Positions 32,932-41,100 of a stretch of DNA of 64,000 nucleotides are shown here, piece after piece. The DNA lies in contig CAJULQ010000002.1 of the NCBI GenBank assembly GCA_910587595.1, positions 1 to 64,000 of the forward strand. The letters are read 5' to 3'. Under the pieces are notes generated by a model. That model was given only the letters and a program-made list of their open reading frames with translations, was not told the DNA's origin and made no database searches. Positions within the stretch are counted from its first letter, which is position 1. Every line of letters starts with the position of its first letter. Source of the stretch: an uncultured Christensenellaceae bacterium (GTDB lineage: Bacteria; Bacillota; Clostridia; Christensenellales; Pumilibacteraceae). The position numbers were made by a program, and so were the translations under genes.

Positions 32932-33003
32932 AACGTCATTGACGTTACAAACAGTATATAGCGTCATTGACGTTAAGTCAAGTATTTTAACGTCATTTAC
33001 GTT
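32932..33003. promoter_or_regulatory. Three-operator switch between XRE repressor and leftward operon
   Basis: Three copies of a 15-bp palindrome AACGTCATTGACGTT lie at 32932-32946 (perfect), 32960-32974 (first base pair changed) and 32989-33003 (one centre change). Centres are 28-29 bp apart. The middle copy fills the spacer of the leftward promoter; the last abuts the TATAAT (33003-33008) of the rightward repressor promoter. The arrangement resembles a phage repressor operator region. Confidence 0.85.
32953..32981 (-). promoter_or_regulatory. Leftward promoter of the element
   Basis: TTGACT, 17 nt and TATACT on the minus strand, about 68 bp before the first leftward gene, with operator 2 in the spacer. 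Confidence 0.8.
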
Positions 33004-33038
33004 ATAATTTAAATAAAAGACTTTTGGAGGGTTTCAAA

Positions 33039-33314
33039 ATGGTTACAAACGAACAAATACGCGAAAAGCTAATTGCCGCTATACGTACAAGCGGAATGAC
33101 GCAAACAGAGCTTGCAAAACGTGTTGGTATTATTCAATCGTCGCTTGGGCAATACCTTCGGGGTAGGGCAATGCCCGCGCTTGATACGTTCGCAAATCTG
33201 TGCATAGTGCTTGACCTTGACGCAAACGACATACTTTGCGTAGAGGGCAACCGCAACACGGTTGTATCTAACAGCTTTAACAACAACAGCGGCACAATTA
33301 GCTTTAACGGTTAG
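33039..33314 (+). CDS. XRE-family helix-turn-helix repressor
   Basis: A 91-residue DNA-binding protein. The HTH covers residues about 8-60 (SGMTQTELAKRVGIIQSSLGQYLRGRAMP). The tail is Asn-rich and beta-like (SNSFNNNSGTISFNG), perhaps for dimerisation. TTTGGAGGGTTTCAAA gives a strong ribosome site, so I start at MVTNE rather than five codons earlier. It is divergent from the leftward operon and is the obvious ligand of the three palindromic operators. It has no protease-type domain, so any induction would need an anti-repressor. Confidence 0.88.
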   Translation: MVTNEQIREKLIAAIRTSGMTQTELAKRVGIIQSSLGQYLRGRAMPALDTFANLCIVLDLDANDILCVEGNRNTVVSNSFNNNSGTISFNG

Positions 33315-33342
33315 TGCGCGCGTGATCGGCGCGGCGCATAGT

Positions 33343-33371
33343 AAAAAAGACAGGCAAAACCCGTCTTTTTT
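33343..33371 (+). terminator. Terminator of the repressor gene
   Basis: AAAAAGAC and GTCTTTTT form the stem around an 11-nt loop, followed by T-rich sequence, 28 bp after the stop. Confidence 0.75.
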
Positions 33372-33390
33372 AATCACTTACTTTCAGTAG

Positions 33391-33467
33391 CACGGCAACT
33401 CAGATTTACAACCCCGGACAAACAACCGGCAACACAACGACGTTGCGCAACCTCGAATTGCAACACC
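33391..33467. other. GCAAC-rich inner arm of attR
   Basis: GCAAC or ACAAC words lie at about 33395, 33408, 33422, 33429, 33434, 33447 and 33460, and one inverted GTTGC at 33442. GGCAACACAACG (33428-33439) also occurs at 31525-31536 in the iteron segment. There is no gene in 33315-33626. Possible arm-type integrase or accessory-protein sites. Confidence 0.4.
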
Positions 33468-33479
33468 GTTTCGGCTCGT

Positions 33480-33554
33480 TCAAAATCCGGTGGTAGCGAT
33501 ACCGTGTCGGTTCGACTCCGACCGGCGGCACCAAAAAAAGCACCCTTGCAAGGG
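33480..33554 (+). repeat. attR: second copy of the 75-bp direct repeat
   Basis: Identical to 29826-29900. It carries a non-functional 3' tRNA-Leu half (33480-33533) and the start of the original terminator, whose second arm reads AAGGGGGC instead of AAGGGTGC. Confidence 0.95.
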
Positions 33555-33626
33555 GGCTTTTTTATTTGCGGAGCGAAAAGGGTAAACTCGTATACGTTAT
33601 TTATTATCGTGGCGAGTGGTGCGCGA

Positions 33627-33995
33627 TCAGTGGGGTGCATAGAGATCGTAGGCGAATGCGATTTGGTCGATAAACGATTTGATGCCTGCGAATTTTCCGA
33701 TGTCGTAACGGTAGGCGGACAAAAGACCGTTGCGCAAGTCGGCATGATTTTATTTGATGCAATAGATGAGTTTTGCGCGCACCGATTGCGGCCGTTCTCC
33801 GCGAGTGGCAAGTAGTGCGTATTCCGATTTGAGATCGGCAAGAACGTTGCACGCGCATTTTGCGATCAGCAAAGCAACGCTGCGAAGGGTGCCGAGCGAA
33901 CCTCTCGTAAAACCGTTGGTTACCAAAAAGCGTAAAATGTTATGTTGTTCACTTTTCATTTCCGCAGTATTCGCCGCCGTAAAATCATTTTCCAT
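33627..33995 (-). pseudogene. Spo0A C-terminal-domain-like gene with in-frame stop
   Basis: Reading leftward from an ATG after AAGGGCACACC gives 81 codons, then TAA at 33750-33752, then 40 further codons in the same frame to a TGA at 33627. The joined product has the spacing of the Spo0A effector domain: ILRFLVTNGFTRGSLGTLRS, then LKSEYALLATRGERPQSVRAKLIYCI, and after the stop KFAGIKSFIDQIAFAYDLY. The last part aligns with the TNSEFIAxxAD end of Spo0A. It is probably a decayed small regulator; a functional truncated protein is the alternative. Confidence 0.5.
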
Positions 33996-34140
33996 GGTGT
34001 GCCCTTGCCGTCCTTTTGCAAATATTTCGTTGCTATTGTATCATTAAAACGCCGCTTTGACATTAAGGTGTAAAAAAACATAAATAAATGGTATTTTTTG
34101 AAAAGCGGCGAGAGGACGTATGCACACAAAACATAAACAC

Positions 34141-34169
34141 TTGACGCATACGGTGATGTGTGATACAAT
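34141..34169 (+). promoter_or_regulatory. Sigma-A promoter of the CxxC/Fe-S operon
   Basis: TTGACG, 17 nt and TACAAT, 30 bp before the GTG at 34199. It overlaps an upstream ATG (34160), which excludes that start. Confidence 0.7.
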
Positions 34170-34198
34170 TAAACAAACTATACAATACGAGGTACGCT

Positions 34199-34999
34199 GT
34201 GTCAAAATACGAAAGAATACGCTTATTTTACGCCATCGCGCTCGGTGTGTTTACCGTGGCGGTGGGCGTGGCGGTGATCTGCGTGACCGCCGACATATAC
34301 TACGCGGGCAAAGGTACGGGCGAGATCTATACACGGGCCATAGCGTCTAAACGGTTGCAAGCGCTTGCCATTCCGCTCATTTGCTTGATCGCCGCCGTGG
34401 CGGTGGGTGCGGTTTTCCCGTTGTATGAAGTAAAGGCAAAGCGCAACAGCGAGGACGCCGTAAAAATGTTGCAACAAAAAATGCCGACGGGCGGCAACGG
34501 CGCGGCCTTTGACGAGGCAAAGCGCAACTACGATACGGCCAAGCTTGTGCGTTGGATCGTTTGGTCGGTGGCGTTGGCCGTGGTGCTGGCCTCTTCGGTG
34601 GCTGTGCTGTGTTATGTGCTGAAAACGTCGCATTTTAAGGGAGAGGACGTAACAAAAGAAATTTTTGCCATGGCTAAAAACGTGTTGCCTTGGACGGCGG
34701 CGGCGTTTGCCGTGTGGATCGCGGCGGCCGTGGTGGGCGGTGTGTTTGCCGAACGGCAACTCGTTGCGGTAAAAGCCATGATAAAACACGGCAACGGCGA
34801 GATCGCGCCCAAAACAGACGGTAAGATCGTTTCGGTTGCCAAAGCGGTGGCCGCCAACCGCATCACGCTGTGGGCGGTGCGCGGCGTTGTGCTTGCCGTG
34901 GCGGTGGTATTCATTATTGTGGGCGCATGCAACGGCGGCGCGCACGACGTGTGGGTAAAAGCCACCAACCTTTGCCAAGAATGTATCGGGTTGGGCTGA
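34199..34999 (+). CDS. Multi-pass membrane protein with C-terminal CxxC tail (CD1871A-like end)
   Basis: A 266-residue protein with about five membrane helices (near residues 9-32, 52-75, 118-142, 165-187, 223-245). It ends in VKATNLCQECIGLG. That end matches the small clostridial CD1871A-type CxxC proteins, which finish in a CLECIGIG-like tail and usually sit beside membrane 4Fe-4S proteins. Here the tail is carried on a larger membrane protein. It starts at GTG with ACGAGGTACGCT before it. It is 16 bp upstream of the Fe-S/thioredoxin fusion, so the two are one operon. A thiol redox role is inferred. Confidence 0.75.
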   Translation: MSKYERIRLFYAIALGVFTVAVGVAVICVTADIYYAGKGTGEIYTRAIASKRLQALAIPLICLIAAVAVGAVFPLYEVKAKRNSEDAVKMLQQKMPTGGNGAAFDEAKRNYDTAKLVRWIVWSVALAVVLASSVAVLCYVLKTSHFKGEDVTKEIFAMAKNVLPWTAAAFAVWIAAAVVGGVFAERQLVAVKAMIKHGNGEIAPKTDGKIVSVAKAVAANRITLWAVRGVVLAVAVVFIIVGACNGGAHDVWVKATNLCQECIGLG

Positions 35000-35015
35000 G
35001 AGGAGAGAACGAAAG

Positions 35016-36806
35016 ATGCAAGTTGCGATCATTATAGTTACCGTCGTTCTCGGCATGGCGCTCGTGGCGTTTTTCATACAGCACGGTTTGCGCCAACGGG
35101 CAACGGCAAAAGCGTTGGCGGCCAACGGCATAGAACGTCCGCACGGGGTTAAGGCGTGGATAGTAAATCATTTGCCGAGCAAGCGCCGTTTGATCCAAGT
35201 ATACGCCGCGTTGTTATACAACGCCAATTTGAAAGGGTATATAACGGGCGACATTCAAACGAGCGCCGCCACCAAATATTTGTGCGTGCCGGGGTTAAAC
35301 TGTTATTCTTGTCCCGGCGCGGTGGGTGCGTGCCCCATGGGCGCCTTGCAAAACGCGTTGTCGGAAAGCAAGACGCGCGCGCCCTATTATATGTTGGGCA
35401 TTATCGCGTTGTTCGGCGTGATATTGGCGCGCACCATATGCGGATTTTTGTGTCCCGTGGGGTTGTGCCAAGAACTGTTGTATAAGATACGCTCGCCCAA
35501 GCTGCGCAAAGGGCGGGTCACGCGCATATTATCCTACTTCAAATACGTAATATTGGCTTTGGCCATCGTGTTGCCGCTGATGTATGCGTTGCGTTCCGTT
35601 CCGTTGCCGTCCTTTTGCAAATATATTTGCCCCGCGGGCACATTCGGCGGCGCGGTGTTGTTGCTCATTCATCCCAAAAATGCCGGACTGTTCGGCCAGC
35701 TCGGTTGGCTGTTTACTTGGAAATTTTGTTTGCTGATCGCCTTTGCGGTGGCGTCGGTGTTTATCTTCCGCGTGTTCTGCCGCTTTGTGTGTCCGCTCGG
35801 CGCCATATACGGGTTTTTCAATCGTTTTTCGGTGTTGGGCGTAACGGTGGATCAAGACAAGTGTACGCATTGCGGACTGTGCGTGCGGCACTGTAAGATG
35901 GACGTGAAGTGCGTTGGCGACCACGAATGCATCCAATGCGGCGAATGCATGGCGGTGTGTCCTACCAAGGCGATCCGTTGGAAAGGTTCCAAAGTGTTTA
36001 AGCCGCGTGCGGCCGCCGAGGGACAATCGGCGCTACATACAAAGCCGATGGCAATGCAAGCGCAAGCCGACGCAACGGTCGCCATGTCTGCGGCCGATAC
36101 GGAAATTGCGGTTACAAGCGCCGCACCGCCGCCGAGCGAAAACACTTCGCCGCCCGCCGTTGGCGTAGAGCGGACGCAAGAGCCGCCGCCTAAACCCAAA
36201 GCCAAAAAGAGCGCCAAGTTTTGGGTGGAGCTGTCCGCATGGATATTGGCCTTGGCTGTTTTATGCGGCGCGCTGTTATACTACAATGTATTATATAAAG
36301 ATAAGGCGGTAGGGCCGCCGCCCGCTACGGAGAACGAGGGCTACGAGGTAGGCGATACGGCGCCCGACTTTACGGTAAAGTTATACAACACAGAGGACGG
36401 CTCGTTCACGCTTTCGCAAAATCGCGGCAAAGTTACGGTGATTAACTATTGGGCCACATGGTGTACGCCGTGCGTGGCGGAAATACCGTACTTTAACGAG
36501 TTGGCGCAAAAGTATGCCGATATACAAGTGATAGCCGTGCACGGCACGGGCGGCAACATGTCCACCGTGCAAAAGTTCATAGAAACCAAAGGTTGGCGCG
36601 ACTACACCATGACGTTCGCGCAAGACAATATAGAAAGCGGCAAATCCGTAACGTACACCTACTTTAACCAAGCGAAAGATTCCGCAACGGGCGCATGGCC
36701 CATGACGGTGGTGGTAGACGCCGAGGGCAAGATTGTGTATAACAATACAAAATCGTTCCACAGTTTTGCCGATCTGGAAAATGCAATGCTTGCGTTTATA
36801 GCGTAA
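35016..36806 (+). CDS. Membrane 4Fe-4S protein fused to a TlpA-type thioredoxin
   Basis: A 596-residue two-part protein. The first 330 residues resemble NapH/CcoG-like polyferredoxin membrane proteins: CVPGLNCYSCPGAVGACP, CGFLCPVGLC, CKYICPAG and CRFVCPLGA between helices, then two 4Fe-4S motifs CTHCGLCVRHC and CIQCGECMAVCP. A Pro/Ala-rich linker (about 335-405) and one more helix (about 408-430) lead to an extracytoplasmic TlpA/ResA-like domain with active site W482-CTPC and the cis-Pro loop GAWPMTVVVD. Electrons could pass from cytosolic ferredoxin to the outside thioredoxin. AGAGGAGAGAACGAAAG is the ribosome site. Confidence 0.88.
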   Translation: MQVAIIIVTVVLGMALVAFFIQHGLRQRATAKALAANGIERPHGVKAWIVNHLPSKRRLIQVYAALLYNANLKGYITGDIQTSAATKYLCVPGLNCYSCPGAVGACPMGALQNALSESKTRAPYYMLGIIALFGVILARTICGFLCPVGLCQELLYKIRSPKLRKGRVTRILSYFKYVILALAIVLPLMYALRSVPLPSFCKYICPAGTFGGAVLLLIHPKNAGLFGQLGWLFTWKFCLLIAFAVASVFIFRVFCRFVCPLGAIYGFFNRFSVLGVTVDQDKCTHCGLCVRHCKMDVKCVGDHECIQCGECMAVCPTKAIRWKGSKVFKPRAAAEGQSALHTKPMAMQAQADATVAMSAADTEIAVTSAAPPPSENTSPPAVGVERTQEPPPKPKAKKSAKFWVELSAWILALAVLCGALLYYNVLYKDKAVGPPPATENEGYEVGDTAPDFTVKLYNTEDGSFTLSQNRGKVTVINYWATWCTPCVAEIPYFNELAQKYADIQVIAVHGTGGNMSTVQKFIETKGWRDYTMTFAQDNIESGKSVTYTYFNQAKDSATGAWPMTVVVDAEGKIVYNNTKSFHSFADLENAMLAFIA

Positions 36807-36808
36807 AC

Positions 36809-36840
36809 AAAAAAACCTTCTCGAAAGAGAAGGTTTTTTG
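36809..36840. terminator. Bidirectional terminator
   Basis: AACCTTCTC-GAAA-GAGAAGGTT with A and T runs on its two sides, between two convergent operons. Confidence 0.9.
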
Positions 36841-36869
36841 TTTGGTAAGTTTTTGTTATCGGGCGGCTT

Positions 36870-38147
36870 TTACAATTGTTCGATAAGCGCCGGGTTCTCG
36901 GCGGGTATTTCTTCGTAATAGTAGCAAGGGAACAGCCATTCGCTACCCTTTAGAGCCTCTACGTTAAATTCTATAAGCATAGAATTGTTTTGGCAGTACA
37001 GTTGCAAAAAGGTTTTTAATTCGTCGTTAAGGGGATACACGCCGTCGCTGTTCACGTATTTGGCATAATAGTGCGTTGCTTTTTGGGCGGGCTCGGTAAA
37101 TATGGGGTTTCTGTCCGTGCCGATAGTGATGTCGTAAGCACCGAAACCGCGCAAAAGCGTGCGGTAGTCTACATAGGTATCGCCCTTGAACGGGTCGTTC
37201 TTGTCGGCATCGGGCGTAGCCTTAAAAACATATTTGGCGGTATTGTTTGTTTTCTTTTCGGCATAAATAATGGGTACGCCGCTTGTTTGATAACGGGAGG
37301 TGGGGTTTTCGGTGGTTAAACGCACTACTACTTGGGGATCGTTCGCTTGTTGTTGTTCGCCTATTTGGTAACGGTATATGCCGTCGGCGCTTTTATACAC
37401 CACTGCGTCTTCCAAAAGGGGAATGCCCACCAATCGGTGAGCATCCTTGTCTTCGTATTGGGTAAGGCCGTTGGCTTGCAACACGTTTACCGTACTTTTG
37501 GGATATACTTTTATGGTCATCTCGGTTTCGTCGCTGTCTTTTAAGAAATCAGCGCCGGCGTAGTAGCCGTTCACGTCTTTGTCATACGTCCAATCGTCGG
37601 GCAAGCCGAGGATCTGCACGTGATAGCTGTTCTTGGCCACGTATAGCTTGGCTATGCCGTCGGCCGTGTTGAGCGCTACGGGCGAAAGACAGTTGCTGTC
37701 CAGCGTGCAAACGCCTACCGTTACGTTTTCGGTCACGGTGGCGGGCAACACGTTGCCGTCTTTGCCCACGATCCGAACGGTGTAGTGGAATGCCTCTGCG
37801 AGCGTTACCGTAAGGTTGCGTTTGGTGGGGGAGAGCGTAAGGTCGGCGTTGTCTGCCACGGTGAAGTTTTCGGGCAGTTTGCTGAGTTTTACCGTGTAGG
37901 TGTCGTCGGGCACGTCGAACGATACTTTGCCGTCGGCGCCCGTTGTTTGGGTGTCGAACTGGGCGTTGCCTTTGCCGAGCGTTACGCGCACGCCGACGGC
38001 GGGCGTATTGTCGCTTGTTTGCACCGTTACGGTGTAGGCGTTGGATCCGTCGTTCGATTTGTCCTTACACGCCGCAAGGGCGCCCGCGCATACGGCTACG
38101 CACAATGCCAACAGTATGAGAGAAAGTCTTTTGCTTAACGTTTTCAT
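36870..38147 (-). CDS. Lipoprotein with Cna-B/CarboxypepD-like repeats and EWLxxC end
   Basis: A 425-residue surface lipoprotein. The signal peptide ends in LAAC (Cys27). Two or three beta-sandwich repeats follow (TVTVQTSDNTPAVGVRVTL with GADGKVSFDVPDDTYTVKLSKLP; then YTVRIVGKDGNVLPATV). These are prealbumin-like domains often used as stalks. The C-terminus has NDELKTFLQLYC, then EWLFPCYYYEE at 403-412, a module also found twice in the next protein upstream. It lies 34 bp after the 1146-residue gene, in the same operon, with GGAGG at its start. Function unknown; partner of the thioredoxin lipoprotein is the natural inference. Confidence 0.8.
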   Translation of the reverse strand: MKTLSKRLSLILLALCVAVCAGALAACKDKSNDGSNAYTVTVQTSDNTPAVGVRVTLGKGNAQFDTQTTGADGKVSFDVPDDTYTVKLSKLPENFTVADNADLTLSPTKRNLTVTLAEAFHYTVRIVGKDGNVLPATVTENVTVGVCTLDSNCLSPVALNTADGIAKLYVAKNSYHVQILGLPDDWTYDKDVNGYYAGADFLKDSDETEMTIKVYPKSTVNVLQANGLTQYEDKDAHRLVGIPLLEDAVVYKSADGIYRYQIGEQQQANDPQVVVRLTTENPTSRYQTSGVPIIYAEKKTNNTAKYVFKATPDADKNDPFKGDTYVDYRTLLRGFGAYDITIGTDRNPIFTEPAQKATHYYAKYVNSDGVYPLNDELKTFLQLYCQNNSMLIEFNVEALKGSEWLFPCYYYEEIPAENPALIEQL

Positions 38148-38181
38148 AGAGTTTTTTACCTCCGAAAGTTTTTATCGATAG

Positions 38182-41100
38182 TTAAGGATTGGTAGCGCTG
38201 AATTCTTTGTAATACCAGCAGAATCGCAACCATTCGTTTTCGAGCGCGCGGTCGTAGTCTACGGTGTTCGTGTCTTCATCGAATATCGTCATGGTGTTGC
38301 GCGATTCGATAAACAGTTGCAAGATCTTCATGAGTTGCTCGTCTACTTTTACAAAACCGTCTTTATCGGCTTTTTGGATATAGCCTTTCATGATATCGGT
38401 GTAGTCTTTGTATTCCAGCCCCCACAAGTCGTCGGTGCCCCAAGACGTGATGTCGGCAACGAAGTAGCCGAACTGCGATTCGGTTTCCGAGATATGTTCC
38501 ACCGTGTAACCTATCCGTTTGGAGAAGTCGTACATTTTGAACAGCTCTTTGCTTTTATCCAGCGGATCTTTTACCCAGAAGTTCACCGCCGCTTTCACCG
38601 AAAGCATGCCGCCGAAGATCTGAGGATATTCCACGTCGAGATAGATAAAGTCGCCTAAGCTGCCGTTGGCGTTCACCGCATGGTAGTAACCGTCGGTATG
38701 CAATGTGTAGTCGATGGCGTTGGCGAGTGTCACCTCCATGGTGGCGTTGCCGAGATCGTCCAACACTTGGTAGTAGTAGTTGCCGGAAGCGGGGAGCAAT
38801 ACCGTTTTTTTATCGCCTTCGAGCGTGATCTTATACTCGAACGTGCCCGAACCCATCATTTGGTAAGCCAAGCTATAGTAATATTTGTGGCCGGCCTCCA
38901 AATAACGATGTATGAGGAAATTGTATTCGTTCACGCCGTCGCGCGTGAGGTAGTCTTCGCCGCAGTAAGCGAGCGGATCCTCTTTGGTGTTATCGTCATA
39001 CAGCCAGATCTGCGTAGAATCTTTCTCGCCTTGTTCTTTCGTGAGGAGCGACTCGAACTTGTACACGCCGCTTTGGGTGGGCGTGAACGTGTAGATATTG
39101 ATGGGGAAAGGTTTCATGTTTCTCGTAAGATCGGCGGTGAGCGTTTGCCCCACGTCGTCTTGCGTGATTTCGTACGCCGTTTTTTCGGTGAGGCCCATAA
39201 TGGGATTTTCGATGGTTTTAAGCGTGCCGTAGCAAGAATAGTAGTAGCATGCCTCCAACCACTCGTTTGCATGCGTGCTTTTGCCGCTTATGCGTTTCAT
39301 GAATTCGGTGATGAGATCGCGCAGTTCTTGATCGACCGGCACGCAGTTTTTGACGTCGGACGCCGAGGATACTTGCATGTATTTGGCCAAATCGGCGCGG
39401 TAATCTTTGGTAAATTTGTTTACGGTAAAGTTGCAGTCCACCAAAAATTCGCCCGTTTCGTCGTCTTTGCCCACAACCATGGAATTGATAGGCGTGCCCG
39501 ACCAGTTGGTGGCGCCCAACGTATTGAGCAACAGTAAGGGCGATTCATCCACGCCCGCATATTCCTTGCCGAGGAGGTCGTTGCGTACAACGTGATAGTA
39601 GCCGTCGCTGCCCATTTCCACTTTGGCGTAGTGGGGGTACGTTTTGTCGCCCGTTTGGGGGGTGCCGTAGGCCGCACTGCGCCACATATATGCCGATTCG
39701 CCTTGGCCGATCGAGGCCGTGTAATCGGCGAAAGACACAAAGCGCATGTTGCGAATATATACGTTGTCTTTGCCCACAAAGCTGTTGGAATCTTCCGAAT
39801 CCTTGGTAAAGGCAAACGCCATGGTGTGCGTGTCGTCCGTCAGATCGGTGTAAAGGTAGCAAGTTTGCCAGCCGTTGGAATTTCCCGTGATCTCTTGGAT
39901 CACCTTGCCGTCCCACACGATGGAGAGAATGTCTTCACCGTCTTCGGTGTCGGCGTAGTAATCAAACGTAAACACCTTGCCGGCGGGCGTTTTTAGCGTG
40001 CCGTACAAGATAGACATGGTGCTGTGCTTGCCCGCGTTGGAAGAATACAAAACGGGGGAATCGGCGGGCACGTTTTGGTCGTTTAGTCCCAAATCGCCCG
40101 CGGTGGCGTAAAGATACGGCCAAGCGTATTCGTATTCGGTTTCGGGATACCACTCCACCGAAACGGTGGCGTCGGTCGCAAAATTCGTGTTGAACGTATC
40201 GTTCAGCACATCGTAGTGATCATCGGGCAAAATGACGTCGGGTTTTTGCAACTCGTTGTTGATCGAGCCGCTGGAATCGTCGCCCGGCGTAAACGTTTGC
40301 TTGTAATCGTCGGCGATATACATGTTGATCAGCTTATCCCAAGCCGAATCGGCGACAACGGCGCCCACTTCGATACGCGCCACCACGCCGTAACGGTCGA
40401 TGATCACGGTAGTGGGCCAGTTGGTCAAGCCGAAACGTTTGGTAAATTCGTTGGTATCGCGCATCATGGGGAAAGAGAGTTTCTTTTCGTTGCGGAACGC
40501 CACGATGGTGCTGTCCGAATCGCCGCCCGAATAGTTGCTCACGGCAATCATCTCTATGTCGTCTTTATACTTTTGGTAGGCCGTTTCCATAGCGGGCATT
40601 TCTTTAACGCACCAAGTGCAGTTCACGCCCCAGTTGTTGAGAATAATGGCTTTTTTGGTTTTGAGAAGTTCTTCTATGGTGTAGGTGGCCGGTTTGCCGT
40701 TCACGTTATACGGCGTGGTAAACGAGTAGTTATGGATCACGTCGCCCAACACGTATCTTTTGTTGTCGGCGGGCGGCGTTGTAATGACCGAAGAGTACAG
40801 CGTGATCTCCGTTTCGCGGGCGGTGGCCGAAAGCGTAGCGGGTTGACCGGTATAACCGTCGGGCAGATCGTTCAAAAATGCGTTGTAGGTGCCGTCGGAG
40901 AGGGCGAACGTAAACACGCCGTTATCGTTCGTTTTGCCCATGGTTACGGGGATCTCGCCCACCGATACGACCACTTCCACGTTTTTGAATTTGAGGCCGC
41001 CCTCGCTTTTCACGGTAACCGAATAGCTCGCGTTTTGGCCGTGCACCAATTGGAAACGCACGTCGGGAGAATCTACGGTGGCGGTAAGCATGCCGCTTGT

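Larger units (their letters stand above)
29826..33554. mobile_element. Small integrative element in tRNA-Leu(CAA), about 3.65 kb
   Basis: Bounded by 75-bp direct repeats, the left one restoring the tRNA. Contents from left: tyrosine integrase, OB-fold protein, a non-coding segment with inverted repeats and 26-bp-spaced iteron-like sites, a sigma-like protein and two tiny genes, all leftward; then a three-operator control region and a rightward XRE repressor. The genes have more GTA/TAC-type codons than their neighbours, suggesting transfer. No relaxase, replicase, capsid, toxin or resistance gene is recognised, so it may be a satellite-type or autonomous mini-element. Confidence 0.9.

Noticed and set aside
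33395..33464. CRISPR-like array from the GCAAC repeats
   Set aside because: The units are only 5-12 bp and irregularly spaced, with no repeat-spacer pattern and no cas genes in the window.
33480..33533. Second tRNA-Leu gene
   Set aside because: Only the 3' half is present; it is the attR copy of the integration site.
33504..33815. 103-codon rightward frame starting in the attR tRNA half
   Set aside because: It begins inside the duplicated tRNA fragment and is antisense to the Spo0A-C-like pseudogene.
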